Below, in pieces: positions 7,892-15,669 of a stretch of DNA of 64,000 nucleotides (its first letter is position 1; every line of letters begins with the position of its first letter). Source of the stretch: SG8-41 sp963802355 (lineage in GTDB: Bacteria > Pseudomonadota > Gammaproteobacteria > Burkholderiales > SG8-41); the NCBI GenBank assembly GCA_963802355.1, contig CAWDIV010000013.1:186001-250000 (forward strand), read 5' to 3'. The notes under the pieces were generated by a model. That model did no database searches and was not told the origin of the DNA. It saw nothing but the letters and a program-made list of their open reading frames with translations. A program made the position numbers and the translations under genes.

Positions 7892-7918
7892 TGACGAAAG
7901 CCCGCCGGGCTTTCGTCA
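7892..7918 (-). terminator. Hairpin at the end of cpoB
   Basis: A 12-bp perfect stem (7892-7903 with 7907-7918) includes the cpoB stop codon. Just beyond is a second GC hairpin of the common ccccggcctccgccgggg repeat type. Together they probably end the ybgC-tol-pal transcript. Confidence 0.6.
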
Positions 7919-8839
7919 TTTAAGCGTGGCGAGCCGGCGTTTGGCCTTCTCGGCCGCCTCGCTCGTCGGATAGCGCGTGACCAGGCCGTCCATCGTTCGC
8001 TTGCCGCCGGCGGCATCGCCGAGCTCGAGCTGACAGCTCGCGATGTTGAGCAAGGCATCGGGTATCGTCGAGCTGTCGGGGTAGGCCGCAATGAGCTTCT
8101 GCTGGCTCGCGATGGCGTTCTTGTAGTCGCGGAGATTGTAGGACCAGTCGCCGATCCAGTACTGCGCGCGGGGCGCAAGCTGGCTCCTGGGATATTGCGC
8201 GATGAAGTTCTGGAAGGCGGCGATCGCACCCTGGTAATTCCCGATACGCCGCTGGCCCTGTGCAGTTTCGTAAGCGTTCGCCTCGCCCGGCTGGGGCGCG
8301 CCCGGCGCGGGCGGTGCACCGGCTGCGGTGCCCGGACCGGGAGGCGCTCCCGTCGGCGGTGCGGGCGGCGCCCCCGTGGCCGCAGAGGGGCCGGCAGGCG
8401 CGGCACCAGCCACTCCCGGCGACTGCTCGAAGCGTTTCAGCCGCATGTCGAGGTCGACGTACATGTCGCGCTGGCGCTTGGTGGCCGACTGGACCTCGTT
8501 GCCCAGCACCTCCATCTGGCCGCGCATCTGTTTCAGTTCCTGGCGCAGCATCTCGAGCTGCTGCACGAGCTCGACTGCCGGATTCGTCGCGGACAGCGAT
8601 TTCAGCGACTCATCGATGCGCGCGAGGCGCGCGGCGAGCTCGTCGTTTTGCTGTCTGAGGGCATCGATGCGGCGGGCCTGCTCGGCGATCTGCTTGCGCG
8701 CCTCAGTGTCGCCGCCGAACAGCTGCGCGTGTAGCGGGCCGGCAAGCAATATGCCAGCGAAAAAAAGGACAGTCGCGAAGCGACCCCGCCCGTCACCCGA
8801 CAGCGGCCTCCGAACTGCTATTGCAAGAGTTGCGATCAC
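7916..8839 (-). CDS. cpoB: Cell division coordinator CpoB (YbgF), Tol-Pal system
   Basis: A periplasmic protein that links peptidoglycan synthesis to outer-membrane constriction. Visible are a signal peptide (ATVLFFAGILLAGPLHA, then Q), an N-terminal coiled-coil (about residues 45-130), a Pro/Ala/Gly-rich linker, and C-terminal TPR repeats (QGQRRIGNYQGAIAAFQNFI, then NAIASQQKLI). The frame is open upstream to an ATG at 8971, but that extension is low-complexity, so I prefer the GTG at 8839. The start is uncertain, as neither has a good Shine-Dalgarno sequence. It follows pal, as in most Tol-Pal operons. Confidence 0.88.
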   Translation of the reverse strand: MIATLAIAVRRPLSGDGRGRFATVLFFAGILLAGPLHAQLFGGDTEARKQIAEQARRIDALRQQNDELAARLARIDESLKSLSATNPAVELVQQLEMLRQELKQMRGQMEVLGNEVQSATKRQRDMYVDLDMRLKRFEQSPGVAGAAPAGPSAATGAPPAPPTGAPPGPGTAAGAPPAPGAPQPGEANAYETAQGQRRIGNYQGAIAAFQNFIAQYPRSQLAPRAQYWIGDWSYNLRDYKNAIASQQKLIAAYPDSSTIPDALLNIASCQLELGDAAGGKRTMDGLVTRYPTSEAAEKAKRRLATLK

Positions 8840-9042
8840 TAGAGTCGGCCGCTCGGCGCGCCGCCGGGGGTGCGGCCGCTCTCCGGCGGGCGTAGCTTGG
8901 GGCGGAGTGGCCGCGTAGCGACCCGTCGGTACAGTCTCATTTGCGGCCTTCTGCACCCCTTCCCGCACCACTCTTCAAGAGACCGAGTCCGGGGCGCATC
9001 CCCGCACGCGGGGACTCCTCTTCCGCCCCTCGACGCGCTCCC

Positions 9043-9073
9043 GTCACTCGTCACCCATCACGGCAGGTCACTC
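9043..9073. repeat. Heptad array (GTCACTC type) at the pal stop
   Basis: Units GTCACTC, GTCACCC and ATCACGG, then a further GTCACTC, lie on and just past the pal stop codon. The unit belongs to the same TCACTCA family as 12257-12298 and 13406-13440. Confidence 0.6.
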
Positions 9074-9619
9074 GCCTGAGTAGACGATATCGCCGCGGCG
9101 ATTCTGCGAATAGCAGCTTTCCGCCGCTTCGCTGCAGCGGGGTTTTTCTTCGCCGAAGCTCACGGTTTCGATCTGGTCCGCCTTGGCGCCCAGGATCTGC
9201 ATCATCTGTCTCACGGCGTCGGCCCGGCGCTGGCCAAGCGCGAGGTTGTATTCGCGGCTGCCGCGCTCGTCGGCGTTGCCCTCGACCCGCATCTTGCTGC
9301 CCCCGTTCTGCTGCAGGTACCGCGCGTGGGCCGCCACGACAGGCTTGTACTCGTCCTTGATGAGATTGCTGTCGAGGTCGAAAAAGATGCTGCGCTTGGA
9401 GAGGATATTTTTCGGGTCTCGCAGCGGGCTGCCGGCGAACGGATCGTCCTTCAGCCCCTTGGCGGTAGCGCTGGGATCCACCGGTTTGACCGGCTGCCGG
9501 TCCACCACCACCGGTCCGGGTTTGGCATCCTCGACCGCCGCACCCTTTTGCTCTTCGGGAGTGCTGCTGCACGCGGCGAGCGCACCCAGAACGAACACGC
9601 CGATTAGAAATCGCTTCAT
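9068..9619 (-). CDS. pal: Peptidoglycan-associated lipoprotein Pal
   Basis: An outer-membrane lipoprotein that ties the outer membrane to peptidoglycan and to TolB. The 183-residue product has a lipobox LAAC (Cys17), a short linker, and an OmpA-like domain (about 75-183) with the peptidoglycan-binding motif NADERGSREYNLALGQRRA. The start is supported by a clear upstream AAGGAGG. Directly downstream of tolB and upstream of cpoB in the usual order. Confidence 0.96.
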   Translation of the reverse strand: MKRFLIGVFVLGALAACSSTPEEQKGAAVEDAKPGPVVVDRQPVKPVDPSATAKGLKDDPFAGSPLRDPKNILSKRSIFFDLDSNLIKDEYKPVVAAHARYLQQNGGSKMRVEGNADERGSREYNLALGQRRADAVRQMMQILGAKADQIETVSFGEEKPRCSEAAESCYSQNRRGDIVYSGE

Positions 9620-9674
9620 GGCTCGACCTCCTTTAAGTCATAACAATACATATACAACAGCCTCTTGGAGATTA

Positions 9675-11000
9675 CTATTTCAGCAGCGGGCCCCACGCCG
9701 GCTCGCGCACATCACCAGCATTCGAGGGGATCCGCAGTTTTACTCTACCGTCGCTCGAGACCGCGGACAAGATGCCGCGCCCCCTCACCTCGGTTGCGTA
9801 GAGAATCATTCTGCCGTTCGGCGCGAACGTCGGCGATTCGTCCACGGCGCCGTCCGTCAGCACCTGCACCTGGCGCGTGGCGAAATCCTGCATGGCGACG
9901 TTGAAGCGCGCGCCGCTACGCTGTATGAACGTAAAGCTCTTGCCGTCGGGGCTATGCCGAGGAGAAAAGTTTTGGCTTCCCTCGAACGTGACGCGCTCGG
10001 GCTGACCGCCGTTCACTGCCAGGCGATAGATCTGCGGGCTGCCGCCGCGGTCGGAGGTGAACAGCAGATAACGTCCATCCGGCGAGAAATTGGGCTCGGT
10101 ATCGATCGCCGCGCTCTGCGTGAGCCGGGTTGCTCCGCCGCCGTCTGCGCCGAGCAGATAGATCTGCGAGCCGCCGTCTTTCGTCAACACGACCGCGAGC
10201 CGGCCGCCGTCGGGAGACCACGCCGGCGCGCTGTTGCTGCCCCAGAAACTGGCGATGGCCTTACGCCCGCCGGTGGTGAGCGACTGGACGTAAACGACCG
10301 GTTTCTTGTGCGGCGGCTCGAACGAGACGTAAGCGACGCGCGAACCGTCGGGCGACCATGAAGGCGAGATGATCGGCTCGTTCGAGCTCAATATCGTCTG
10401 ACCGCCATAACCGTCGACGTCCGATACCTGCAGCTCGTAACGCTGTTTGCCGTGCTTCACCACGTAGAGGATGCGCGTTGCGAAGACTCCCGGGTCGCCC
10501 GTCAGCTTTTCGTAGATGATATCGGCAATCTTGTGCGCGGTGAGCCGGAGCTGGCTGGCGGCGGCCGTGTAGGCGAAGCCCGCAAGCTGCGTCTGCTTGG
10601 TCACATCCATCAGGCGGAACTGCACGTCGTAGCGGCCGTCGGAGCGCGGAGAAACGCTGCCGATGACGACCGCGTCGGCGCCTCGCGTGCGCCATGTGCC
10701 GTAGTTGACGTCCTGCGGATCGGACGGCAGCGGGTTAATCCCGCCAGCATCGATCATCTTGAAGAGACCGCTGTTCGTGAGATCGGCGGCGACGACCGGA
10801 GTGACCTTCTGCGAGAGGCCTTCTTCCGCGCGAAACGGAACAATGGCGACAGGGATCTGCTTGGCGCCCGTGCCGATGACTTCTATGGTAAGGGCGGCGT
10901 GCGCACGGGTGAAGAAAAATCCGTGCAGGAGAATGAGCAGGGCAGCAAGCGCGAGCGACCGAGCCGCCCGGAAAATCGTCGCCCCTTCAGCAAACATCAT
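9675..11000 (-). CDS. tolB: Tol-Pal system beta-propeller protein TolB
   Basis: A periplasmic protein of 441 residues with an N-terminal signal sequence, an alpha/beta domain (about 36-170), and a six-bladed propeller shown by repeated SPDG motifs (SWSPDGSRVAYVS, AWSPDGGRLAVV, NFSPDGRYLLFTSDRGG, RHSPDGKSFTF, TFAPNGRMILYAT). It binds Pal through the propeller and TolA through its N-terminus. Two adjacent ATG codons open the gene. Complete and of normal length. Confidence 0.96.
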   Translation of the reverse strand: MMFAEGATIFRAARSLALAALLILLHGFFFTRAHAALTIEVIGTGAKQIPVAIVPFRAEEGLSQKVTPVVAADLTNSGLFKMIDAGGINPLPSDPQDVNYGTWRTRGADAVVIGSVSPRSDGRYDVQFRLMDVTKQTQLAGFAYTAAASQLRLTAHKIADIIYEKLTGDPGVFATRILYVVKHGKQRYELQVSDVDGYGGQTILSSNEPIISPSWSPDGSRVAYVSFEPPHKKPVVYVQSLTTGGRKAIASFWGSNSAPAWSPDGGRLAVVLTKDGGSQIYLLGADGGGATRLTQSAAIDTEPNFSPDGRYLLFTSDRGGSPQIYRLAVNGGQPERVTFEGSQNFSPRHSPDGKSFTFIQRSGARFNVAMQDFATRQVQVLTDGAVDESPTFAPNGRMILYATEVRGRGILSAVSSDGRVKLRIPSNAGDVREPAWGPLLK

Positions 11001-11034
11001 GTAGCCGGATTATACCCGTCCGGGTTCCCTCTTA

Positions 11035-11832
11035 TCACTCCTTAGGTCGGAATTTGAGGTTAAGTTCCCGGAAGTCCTTGAACATCGCCGGATCCGGCGG
11101 CAACGGCAGCGGCTGCGCTTTCAGTATCGCGCGCTCGACCGCATTGTCCCACGCTGCCAGCGTGCTGGGCTTCCTGGTTTTGACACCCAGAACCTCGCCG
11201 CCGGGCAGCAATACCACGTCGAATTCGACCTCGGGATTGCCCTGGAGACTGGGCGGCTCGACGATGAAACGCCTGATCTTGTCGGCGATGCGCCGCTTGT
11301 ACTCGTCGACCAGCTTGGACTGGGCGGCCGCCTGTTGCTGGGCGAGCTTCTTCAAAGCGTCCTCCTGCTCGCGGGCAGCCCGCTTCGCTGCAGCCTCCTT
11401 CGCCTGCTTATCCTTGAGCGCCGCGACCTGCGCCTGTTCCTCCCGTTTGCGCTTCTCGGCCAGCGCCTGCTCCTGCGCCTTGCGTTCCTTCTCCTTCTTG
11501 TCGCGCAGCGCAATGTCGGGCTTGACCGCGGGCTTGGGTTCCGCCTTGGGGACGGGTTTGGGTTCGGGTTTGGGGGCAGGTTTTGCTTCGACCTTCGGCG
11601 CTGGTTTGGGCTCCGGCGCGGCCGGCTCGGGCTTTATTTCCGGAGCGGGTTCCGGTTTCGGCGCGGACACCGGCGGCAGGTTGTTCCATAGATCCACCAC
11701 GACGGCTTCTTGCTGGCGCTTCTGCCAGGTCACGCCGAACACCAGCAGCGCGAAAAACAGCGCGTGCATTACCAGCGCCAAGGCGCCGGAGAGTGCCCGC
11801 TCGTTGGGCGTTATGAAGCCGTTCGCCGTCAT
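11035..11832 (-). CDS. tolA: Tol-Pal system protein TolA
   Basis: An inner-membrane protein spanning the periplasm. Starting at the ATG at 11832 (ATGA overlap with the tolR stop) gives 265 residues: a single N-terminal membrane helix (ALSGALALVMHALFFALLVF), a Pro/Lys/Glu repeat region (PKPEPAPEIKPEPAAPEPK and similar), a Lys/Ala/Gln helical region, and a C-terminal TolA domain (VEFDVVLLPGGEVLGVKTRK). The reading frame is open far upstream, but that part is the shadow of tolR. Works with TolQ and TolR. Confidence 0.94.
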   Translation of the reverse strand: MTANGFITPNERALSGALALVMHALFFALLVFGVTWQKRQQEAVVVDLWNNLPPVSAPKPEPAPEIKPEPAAPEPKPAPKVEAKPAPKPEPKPVPKAEPKPAVKPDIALRDKKEKERKAQEQALAEKRKREEQAQVAALKDKQAKEAAAKRAAREQEDALKKLAQQQAAAQSKLVDEYKRRIADKIRRFIVEPPSLQGNPEVEFDVVLLPGGEVLGVKTRKPSTLAAWDNAVERAILKAQPLPLPPDPAMFKDFRELNLKFRPKE

Positions 11833-12254
11833 CCGCCCCGCGGTTTGGCGAGCAGCCCCACCTTCCGCACCTGGTTCTGTTGCAACATGTCCATCACTTC
11901 CAGCACCGCTTCGTAGCGCACGTCCTTGTCGGCTGCGATCACTACCGCCTGTTCGGGATGCTGCTTCTGTTTCTGGTGAATGGCGGCAATCAGCTCTTTG
12001 CGCGAAACCTTGCGCTCCTCCGTCGTGAGCGCCCGGTCCCTCAGCCACAGCGTCTGGTCTGTACGGATCGAAACCTCCATGGGCTGAACCGGCGGATCGG
12101 AGGTTTTCCCGACCTGGGGCAGCTCGATCTGACCGGGGTTTATGAGCGGAGCGGTGATCATGAAGATCACGAGCAACACCAGCATCACGTCGATGTATGG
12201 CACGACGTTGATCTGGTTCATCAGCCGTCTGGCGCCGCGTCTCTCGATTAACAT
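11829..12254 (-). CDS. tolR: Tol-Pal system proton-channel protein TolR
   Basis: A 141-residue inner-membrane protein of the ExbD/TolR family. One membrane helix (about 21-40) carries the conserved proton-relay Asp22 (YIDVMLVLLVIF), followed by the periplasmic dimerisation domain. Its stop overlaps the tolA start (ATGA). Its start is separated from tolQ only by a 42-bp heptad array, which must supply or replace its ribosome-binding region. Confidence 0.95.
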   Translation of the reverse strand: MLIERRGARRLMNQINVVPYIDVMLVLLVIFMITAPLINPGQIELPQVGKTSDPPVQPMEVSIRTDQTLWLRDRALTTEERKVSRKELIAAIHQKQKQHPEQAVVIAADKDVRYEAVLEVMDMLQQNQVRKVGLLAKPRGG

Positions 12255-12256
12255 AA

Positions 12257-12298
12257 CTCACCCATCACTCATCACTCATCACTCATCACTCATCACGC
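12257..12298. repeat. Heptad array (ATCACTC type) in the tolQ-tolR gap
   Basis: Five clean units of ATCACTC plus a partial one fill almost the whole gap between the tolQ stop (12307) and the tolR start (12254). No conventional Shine-Dalgarno sequence is left for tolR, whose leader reads GATGAGT repeats. The opposite-strand version of the unit lies at 13406-13440. Confidence 0.9.
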
Positions 12299-12306
12299 CT
12301 CTGGCA

Positions 12307-12987
12307 TCAATGCGCCTGGCGCTGCAAGATATTGGAGAACTCTTCCATGAAGGAGTCGAAGCGCGTGGCGAGCTTGTTCAAGTCGCCGGCGAAGTGATTG
12401 TATGCCACTACCGCCGGAATCGCCGCAAACAGACCCATGGCGGTCGCGATCAGCGCTTCCGCGATTCCCGGCGCCACCGCCCCCAGCGTCGCCTGCGCGA
12501 CGTTGGCGAGGCTGCGGAACGAATTCATGATCCCCCACACCGTGCCGAACAGCCCGACGTAGGGGCTTACCGATCCCACCGAGGCGAGAAACGAGAGATG
12601 CGACTCGAGCCGTTCCATTTCACGCTGGTAGGTCGCGCGCATCGCGCGCCGCGTGCCGTCCATGACCACGGCGACATCCATGCCGGGCTGCTTCCTCAGT
12701 TTGGAAAACTCGCGAAAACCCGCTTCGAAGATGCGCTCGAGGCTGCCCGCCCCCCGCGAGTTGACCGCGCGCTGGTAGAGCTCGTTCAGGTCGCCGCCGC
12801 TCCAGAAATCCTTCTCGAAATCGTCGGCGAGGCGGGTGGCGCGCTTGTAGATGAACATCTTGAGGAAGATGTAGTACCACGAGAGCACCGAAGCGAGCAG
12901 CAGCGCCGCCATCACGAGTTGCACCAGCAAGCTCGCGCCGGTGATGAGGCCCAGCACCGACATGTCATGGGTTACGGTTGGGCTCAC
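12307..12987 (-). CDS. tolQ: Tol-Pal system proton-channel protein TolQ
   Basis: A 226-residue inner-membrane protein of the MotA/TolQ/ExbB family with three membrane helices (about 14-38, 135-155, 170-190) and a large cytoplasmic loop between the first two. The GLFGTVWGIMNSF segment is the family signature. With TolR it couples the proton gradient to TolA movement during division. ybgC ends 10 bases upstream. Confidence 0.96.
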   Translation of the reverse strand: MSPTVTHDMSVLGLITGASLLVQLVMAALLLASVLSWYYIFLKMFIYKRATRLADDFEKDFWSGGDLNELYQRAVNSRGAGSLERIFEAGFREFSKLRKQPGMDVAVVMDGTRRAMRATYQREMERLESHLSFLASVGSVSPYVGLFGTVWGIMNSFRSLANVAQATLGAVAPGIAEALIATAMGLFAAIPAVVAYNHFAGDLNKLATRFDSFMEEFSNILQRQAH

Positions 12988-12997
12988 GATTGATGTC

Positions 12998-13450
12998 CTA
13001 TTCCTTGGCAGCGTGTCCGCCGAGCGAGTCCGACAGGCCGCTCGGTATTCTAGCGGGCTTGAAAGAAGCCGTGTTGATGCAGGCGAGCCGTACGCGCGCG
13101 TTCGCGAGCTCCGCGCCGTCGCGCAGGACGCGCTGCGCCAGTACGATCTGGCCGCCCTTCACTGCGCCGGGTTCCACAGTGACCGCGAGCTCATCGTTGA
13201 ACGCCGCCGGTTTCGCGTACTCGATCGAGAACGATCGCACCACGAACGCTATCTGGTAGCGCGTGGCGAGCTCGGTCAGCTCGAAGCCGAGCGCACGCAA
13301 CCACTCCGTACGCGCCCGCTCGAGAAACTTGAGGTAGTTGGCGTAGTAGACTGCGCCGCTGTGGTCGGTGTCCTCGTAATAGACGCGGACCAGCCACGAA
13401 AATACGGGTGATGAGTGATGAGTGACGGGTGATGAGTGCTTCAAGGGCAT
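12998..13450 (-). CDS. ybgC: Acyl-CoA thioesterase YbgC
   Basis: A hot-dog-fold thioesterase of 150 residues that heads the Tol-Pal operon. The catalytic Asp29 lies in YYEDTDHSGAVYYANYLKF. The first 16 residues (MPLKHSSPVTHHSSPV) are translated directly from a heptad array and have no counterpart in the family. No other ATG or GTG is available before the domain, so either the repeat-coded leader is real or the native start was lost when the array formed. Confidence 0.92.
   Translation of the reverse strand: MPLKHSSPVTHHSSPVFSWLVRVYYEDTDHSGAVYYANYLKFLERARTEWLRALGFELTELATRYQIAFVVRSFSIEYAKPAAFNDELAVTVEPGAVKGGQIVLAQRVLRDGAELANARVRLACINTASFKPARIPSGLSDSLGGHAAKE
13406..13440. repeat. Heptad array (GAGTGAT type) inside the ybgC start
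   Basis: Five units of G(A/G)GTGA(T/C) with a strict 7-bp period. This is the reverse complement of the ATCACTC unit at 12257-12298, so the tolQ-ybgC pair is bracketed by inverted arrays of one family. The array is translated as the ybgC N-terminus. Confidence 0.85.
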
Positions 13451-13496
13451 TGAAGCCGGGCGCCTGCGTTAATAACTTCTGCCTGCGCGGTCATCA

Positions 13497-14540
13497 TTAC
13501 TTTGTGTCTTCCCACAAGTCCGGGGTGCCTGCGCGGGCGGGTTGCGCCAGTCCGAAATGGCGGTACGCGGAAACGGTGGCCACGCGCCCGCGCGGCGTGC
13601 GCTGCAGGTAACCTTGCTGTATGAGGTAGGGCTCGAGCACATCCTCGATCGTGTCGCGCTCCTCGCCGATCGCCGCGGCAAGATTGTCTACGCCGACCGG
13701 TCCACCGCTGAATTTCTCGATCACCGCCTGCAGCAGCTTGCGATCCATCACGTCGAGCCCGACCGCATCTACATCCAGCATCTTCAGCGCGTCGTCGGCG
13801 ACTTCGCGCGTCACCTTGCCGTTCGCCCTGACTTCAGCGAAGTCGCGCACGCGCCGCAGCAGGCGGTTCGCGATGCGCGGTGTGCCGCGCGAGCGGCCGG
13901 CAATCTCGCGCGCGCCTTCCGCGGCCGTTTCGATGGCAAGCAGCTTCGCAGAGCGCTGGACGATCCGCATCAGTTCCTCACCCGAGTAGAACTCGAGCCG
14001 GGCCACGATTCCGAACCGGTCGCGCAGCGGGTTCGTCAGCATGCCGGCGCGGGTTGTCGCGCCGACCAGCGTGAAGGGCGGCAGGTCGAGCTTGACCGAG
14101 CGTGCCGCCGGGCCTTCGCCGATCATGATGTCGATCTGGTAGTCCTCGAGCGCGGGATAGAGGATTTCCTCCACCACCGGTGACAGGCGATGGATCTCGT
14201 CGATGAACAGCACGTCGTTGGGCTCGAGATTGGTGAGGATGGCGGCGAGATCGCCCGGGCGCTCGAGCACCGGTCCCGACGTGTGACGCAGGTTCACCGC
14301 CATCTCGTGCGCGATGATGTGCGCGAGCGTGGTCTTGCCAAGGCCCGGCGGTCCGAAAAGAAGGACGTGGTCGAGCGCCTCGCGGCGCTTGCGCGCCGCC
14401 TCGATGAATATCGCGAACTGTCCGCGGATCTTCTCCTGGCCGATGTATTCCTCAAGGAGCTTGGGGCGGAGCGTCCGCTCGAACGCTTCTTCCTGGGGCG
14501 ACGCGGGAGCGGCGGCGATAAGGCGGTCGGTCTCTATCAT
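13497..14540 (-). CDS. ruvB: Holliday junction branch migration helicase RuvB
   Basis: A 347-residue AAA+ motor that drives branch migration with RuvA. Walker A GPPGLGKTT (about 65-73), Walker B FIDEIHRL, sensor 1 GATTRAG and the arginine-bearing DRFG segment are all present, and the C-terminal winged helix ends in QPARAGTPDLWED. Complete. It normally follows ruvA directly, but here an S23-type gene separates the two. Confidence 0.97.
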   Translation of the reverse strand: MIETDRLIAAAPASPQEEAFERTLRPKLLEEYIGQEKIRGQFAIFIEAARKRREALDHVLLFGPPGLGKTTLAHIIAHEMAVNLRHTSGPVLERPGDLAAILTNLEPNDVLFIDEIHRLSPVVEEILYPALEDYQIDIMIGEGPAARSVKLDLPPFTLVGATTRAGMLTNPLRDRFGIVARLEFYSGEELMRIVQRSAKLLAIETAAEGAREIAGRSRGTPRIANRLLRRVRDFAEVRANGKVTREVADDALKMLDVDAVGLDVMDRKLLQAVIEKFSGGPVGVDNLAAAIGEERDTIEDVLEPYLIQQGYLQRTPRGRVATVSAYRHFGLAQPARAGTPDLWEDTK

Positions 14541-14541
14541 C

Positions 14542-14576
14542 AGGAGTCCGGATTCAGGAATCGGGATTCAGGGATT
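14542..14576. repeat. Heptad array (GGGATTC type), left bracket of S23 gene 1
   Basis: Units AGGAGTC, CGGATTC, AGGAATC, GGGATTC, AGGGATT with exact 7-bp spacing. It starts one base from the ruvB ATG and contains the stop codon of the S23 gene. Its inverse is at 14942-14969. Confidence 0.9.
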
Positions 14577-14931
14577 TCTTACGAGAAATCAAAGCCTTTT
14601 GGAGAGCGTTCAACAGACGCCCTACTTCGCCGCTGCGATGGAACAGATTCTGCGCAGACCGCTCATCCAAATACCCGACGCGTCTTGCGATTTCGACGTT
14701 GGTTTCAACCTCCATAAGTGAACCGTGCGCAATTGACAGGTGATTGATATAGGCCTGCGTGGACTTACGTCCGTGGCCTTCGGCAATGTTCGACGGCACT
14801 GAACTCGCGGATCGCTGAAGTTGACTGATCAGGCCGTACCTTTCGGATTGGGGGAAGGATACGCATAGCTTGTAGATCTCAATAACAAGATCCATCGCCT
14901 TTTGCCACACAACCAAGTCGGTGTGCTTCAT
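14554..14931 (-). CDS. Four helix bundle protein (S23 rRNA-intervening-sequence family), copy 1
   Basis: A 125-residue, all-helical protein of the S23/TIGR02436 type. Signature stretches are DLVVWQKAMDLVIEIYKL, FPQSERYGLISQLQRSASS, VPSNIAEGHGR and HGSLMEVETNVEIA. These proteins form pentameric bundles, are found in 23S rRNA intervening sequences and scattered chromosomal sites, and are related to the Avd accessory protein of diversity-generating retroelements. Their cellular role is unsettled. It interrupts ruvA-ruvB, is bracketed by inverted heptad arrays, and its last residues (SLNPDS) are encoded by the array. Confidence 0.9.
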   Translation of the reverse strand: MKHTDLVVWQKAMDLVIEIYKLCVSFPQSERYGLISQLQRSASSVPSNIAEGHGRKSTQAYINHLSIAHGSLMEVETNVEIARRVGYLDERSAQNLFHRSGEVGRLLNALQKALISRKKSLNPDS

Positions 14932-14941
14932 ACGCTTCCCC

Positions 14942-14969
14942 GAATCCCGAATCCCGGATCCGGAATCCT
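14942..14969. repeat. Heptad array (GAATCCC type), right bracket of S23 gene 1
   Basis: Units GAATCCC, GAATCCC, GGATCCG, GAATCCT, in inverted orientation to 14542-14576. It ends inside the ruvA stop codon. Confidence 0.9.
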
Positions 14970-15546
14970 AACTTTTCGAGAGCAGCTTGAGTGCTTGCCG
15001 AATTCCGTCTGCGATGGCGACTCCGGACGGCAGTTGCTTGACCGACCAAGCCGCTTCTTTTTCATTGTACCCCAGTGCGAGCAGCGCATTGGTGATGTCG
15101 CTGACCTGTACCTCGCTTTTTTCCGCGGCGGGCGCGATGAGTACCCCATCGAGCTTGTCGCGCAGCTCGAGGAGCAGGCGTTCCGCTGTTTTCTTGCCGA
15201 TGCCGGGGACCCTCGTGAGCCTCCCGCTCTCCTGCGCGCTGACTGCGTCACGCAGATCCAAAACCGAAAGCCCCGACAGCACGGAGAGCGCCGTGCGTGC
15301 ACCGACGCCGGAGATCTTGAGTAACTGGCGGAAGGCGTGCCGCTCGGCCTCGGACGCAAAGCCGTAGAGCTGATGCGCGTCCTCGCGCACGACGAGATGG
15401 GTATAGAGCGACACTTCCGCTCCCATTGCCGGAAGCGAGTAGAACGTGCTCATCGGCACGTCGATCTCGTAGCCGACGCCCTGGACGTCCACGACGATCT
15501 GCGGCGGATGCTTCTCGATCAGCTTGCCGTAGATCCGCCCGATCAT
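14968..15546 (-). CDS. ruvA: Holliday junction DNA-binding protein RuvA
   Basis: A 192-residue protein that binds four-way junctions and loads RuvB. The N-terminal OB fold (MIGRIYGKLIEKHPPQIVVD), the two helix-hairpin-helix motifs (LLKISGVGARTALSVLSG and LTRVPGIGKKTAERLLLELR) and the C-terminal RuvB-binding domain (about 145-192) are intact. The stop codon lies at the edge of a heptad array. Confidence 0.97.
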   Translation of the reverse strand: MIGRIYGKLIEKHPPQIVVDVQGVGYEIDVPMSTFYSLPAMGAEVSLYTHLVVREDAHQLYGFASEAERHAFRQLLKISGVGARTALSVLSGLSVLDLRDAVSAQESGRLTRVPGIGKKTAERLLLELRDKLDGVLIAPAAEKSEVQVSDITNALLALGYNEKEAAWSVKQLPSGVAIADGIRQALKLLSKS

Positions 15547-15565
15547 GCTAGCTCAAGAACAGCTT

Positions 15566-15660
15566 AGCCACAGATACACACAGATAAACACGGATGAGAA
15601 CTACTGCAAACCGTTTTCGCTGAAGTGACTATCTGTGTTCATCTGTGTTTATCTCAGGCT
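15566..15660. repeat. Decamer inverted array (CACAGATA type), copy 2
   Basis: The left arm 15566-15596 and right arm 15629-15660 are decamer series (CCACAGATAC, ACACAGATAA, ACACGGATGA; and the inverse). The element fills the ruvC-ruvA gap. Confidence 0.85.
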
Positions 15661-15669
15661 TCAATTGCC

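Noticed and set aside
12257..13440. Tandem arrays considered as CRISPR
   Set aside because: Units of 7 bp without spacers, no cas genes, and repeats reach into coding sequence.
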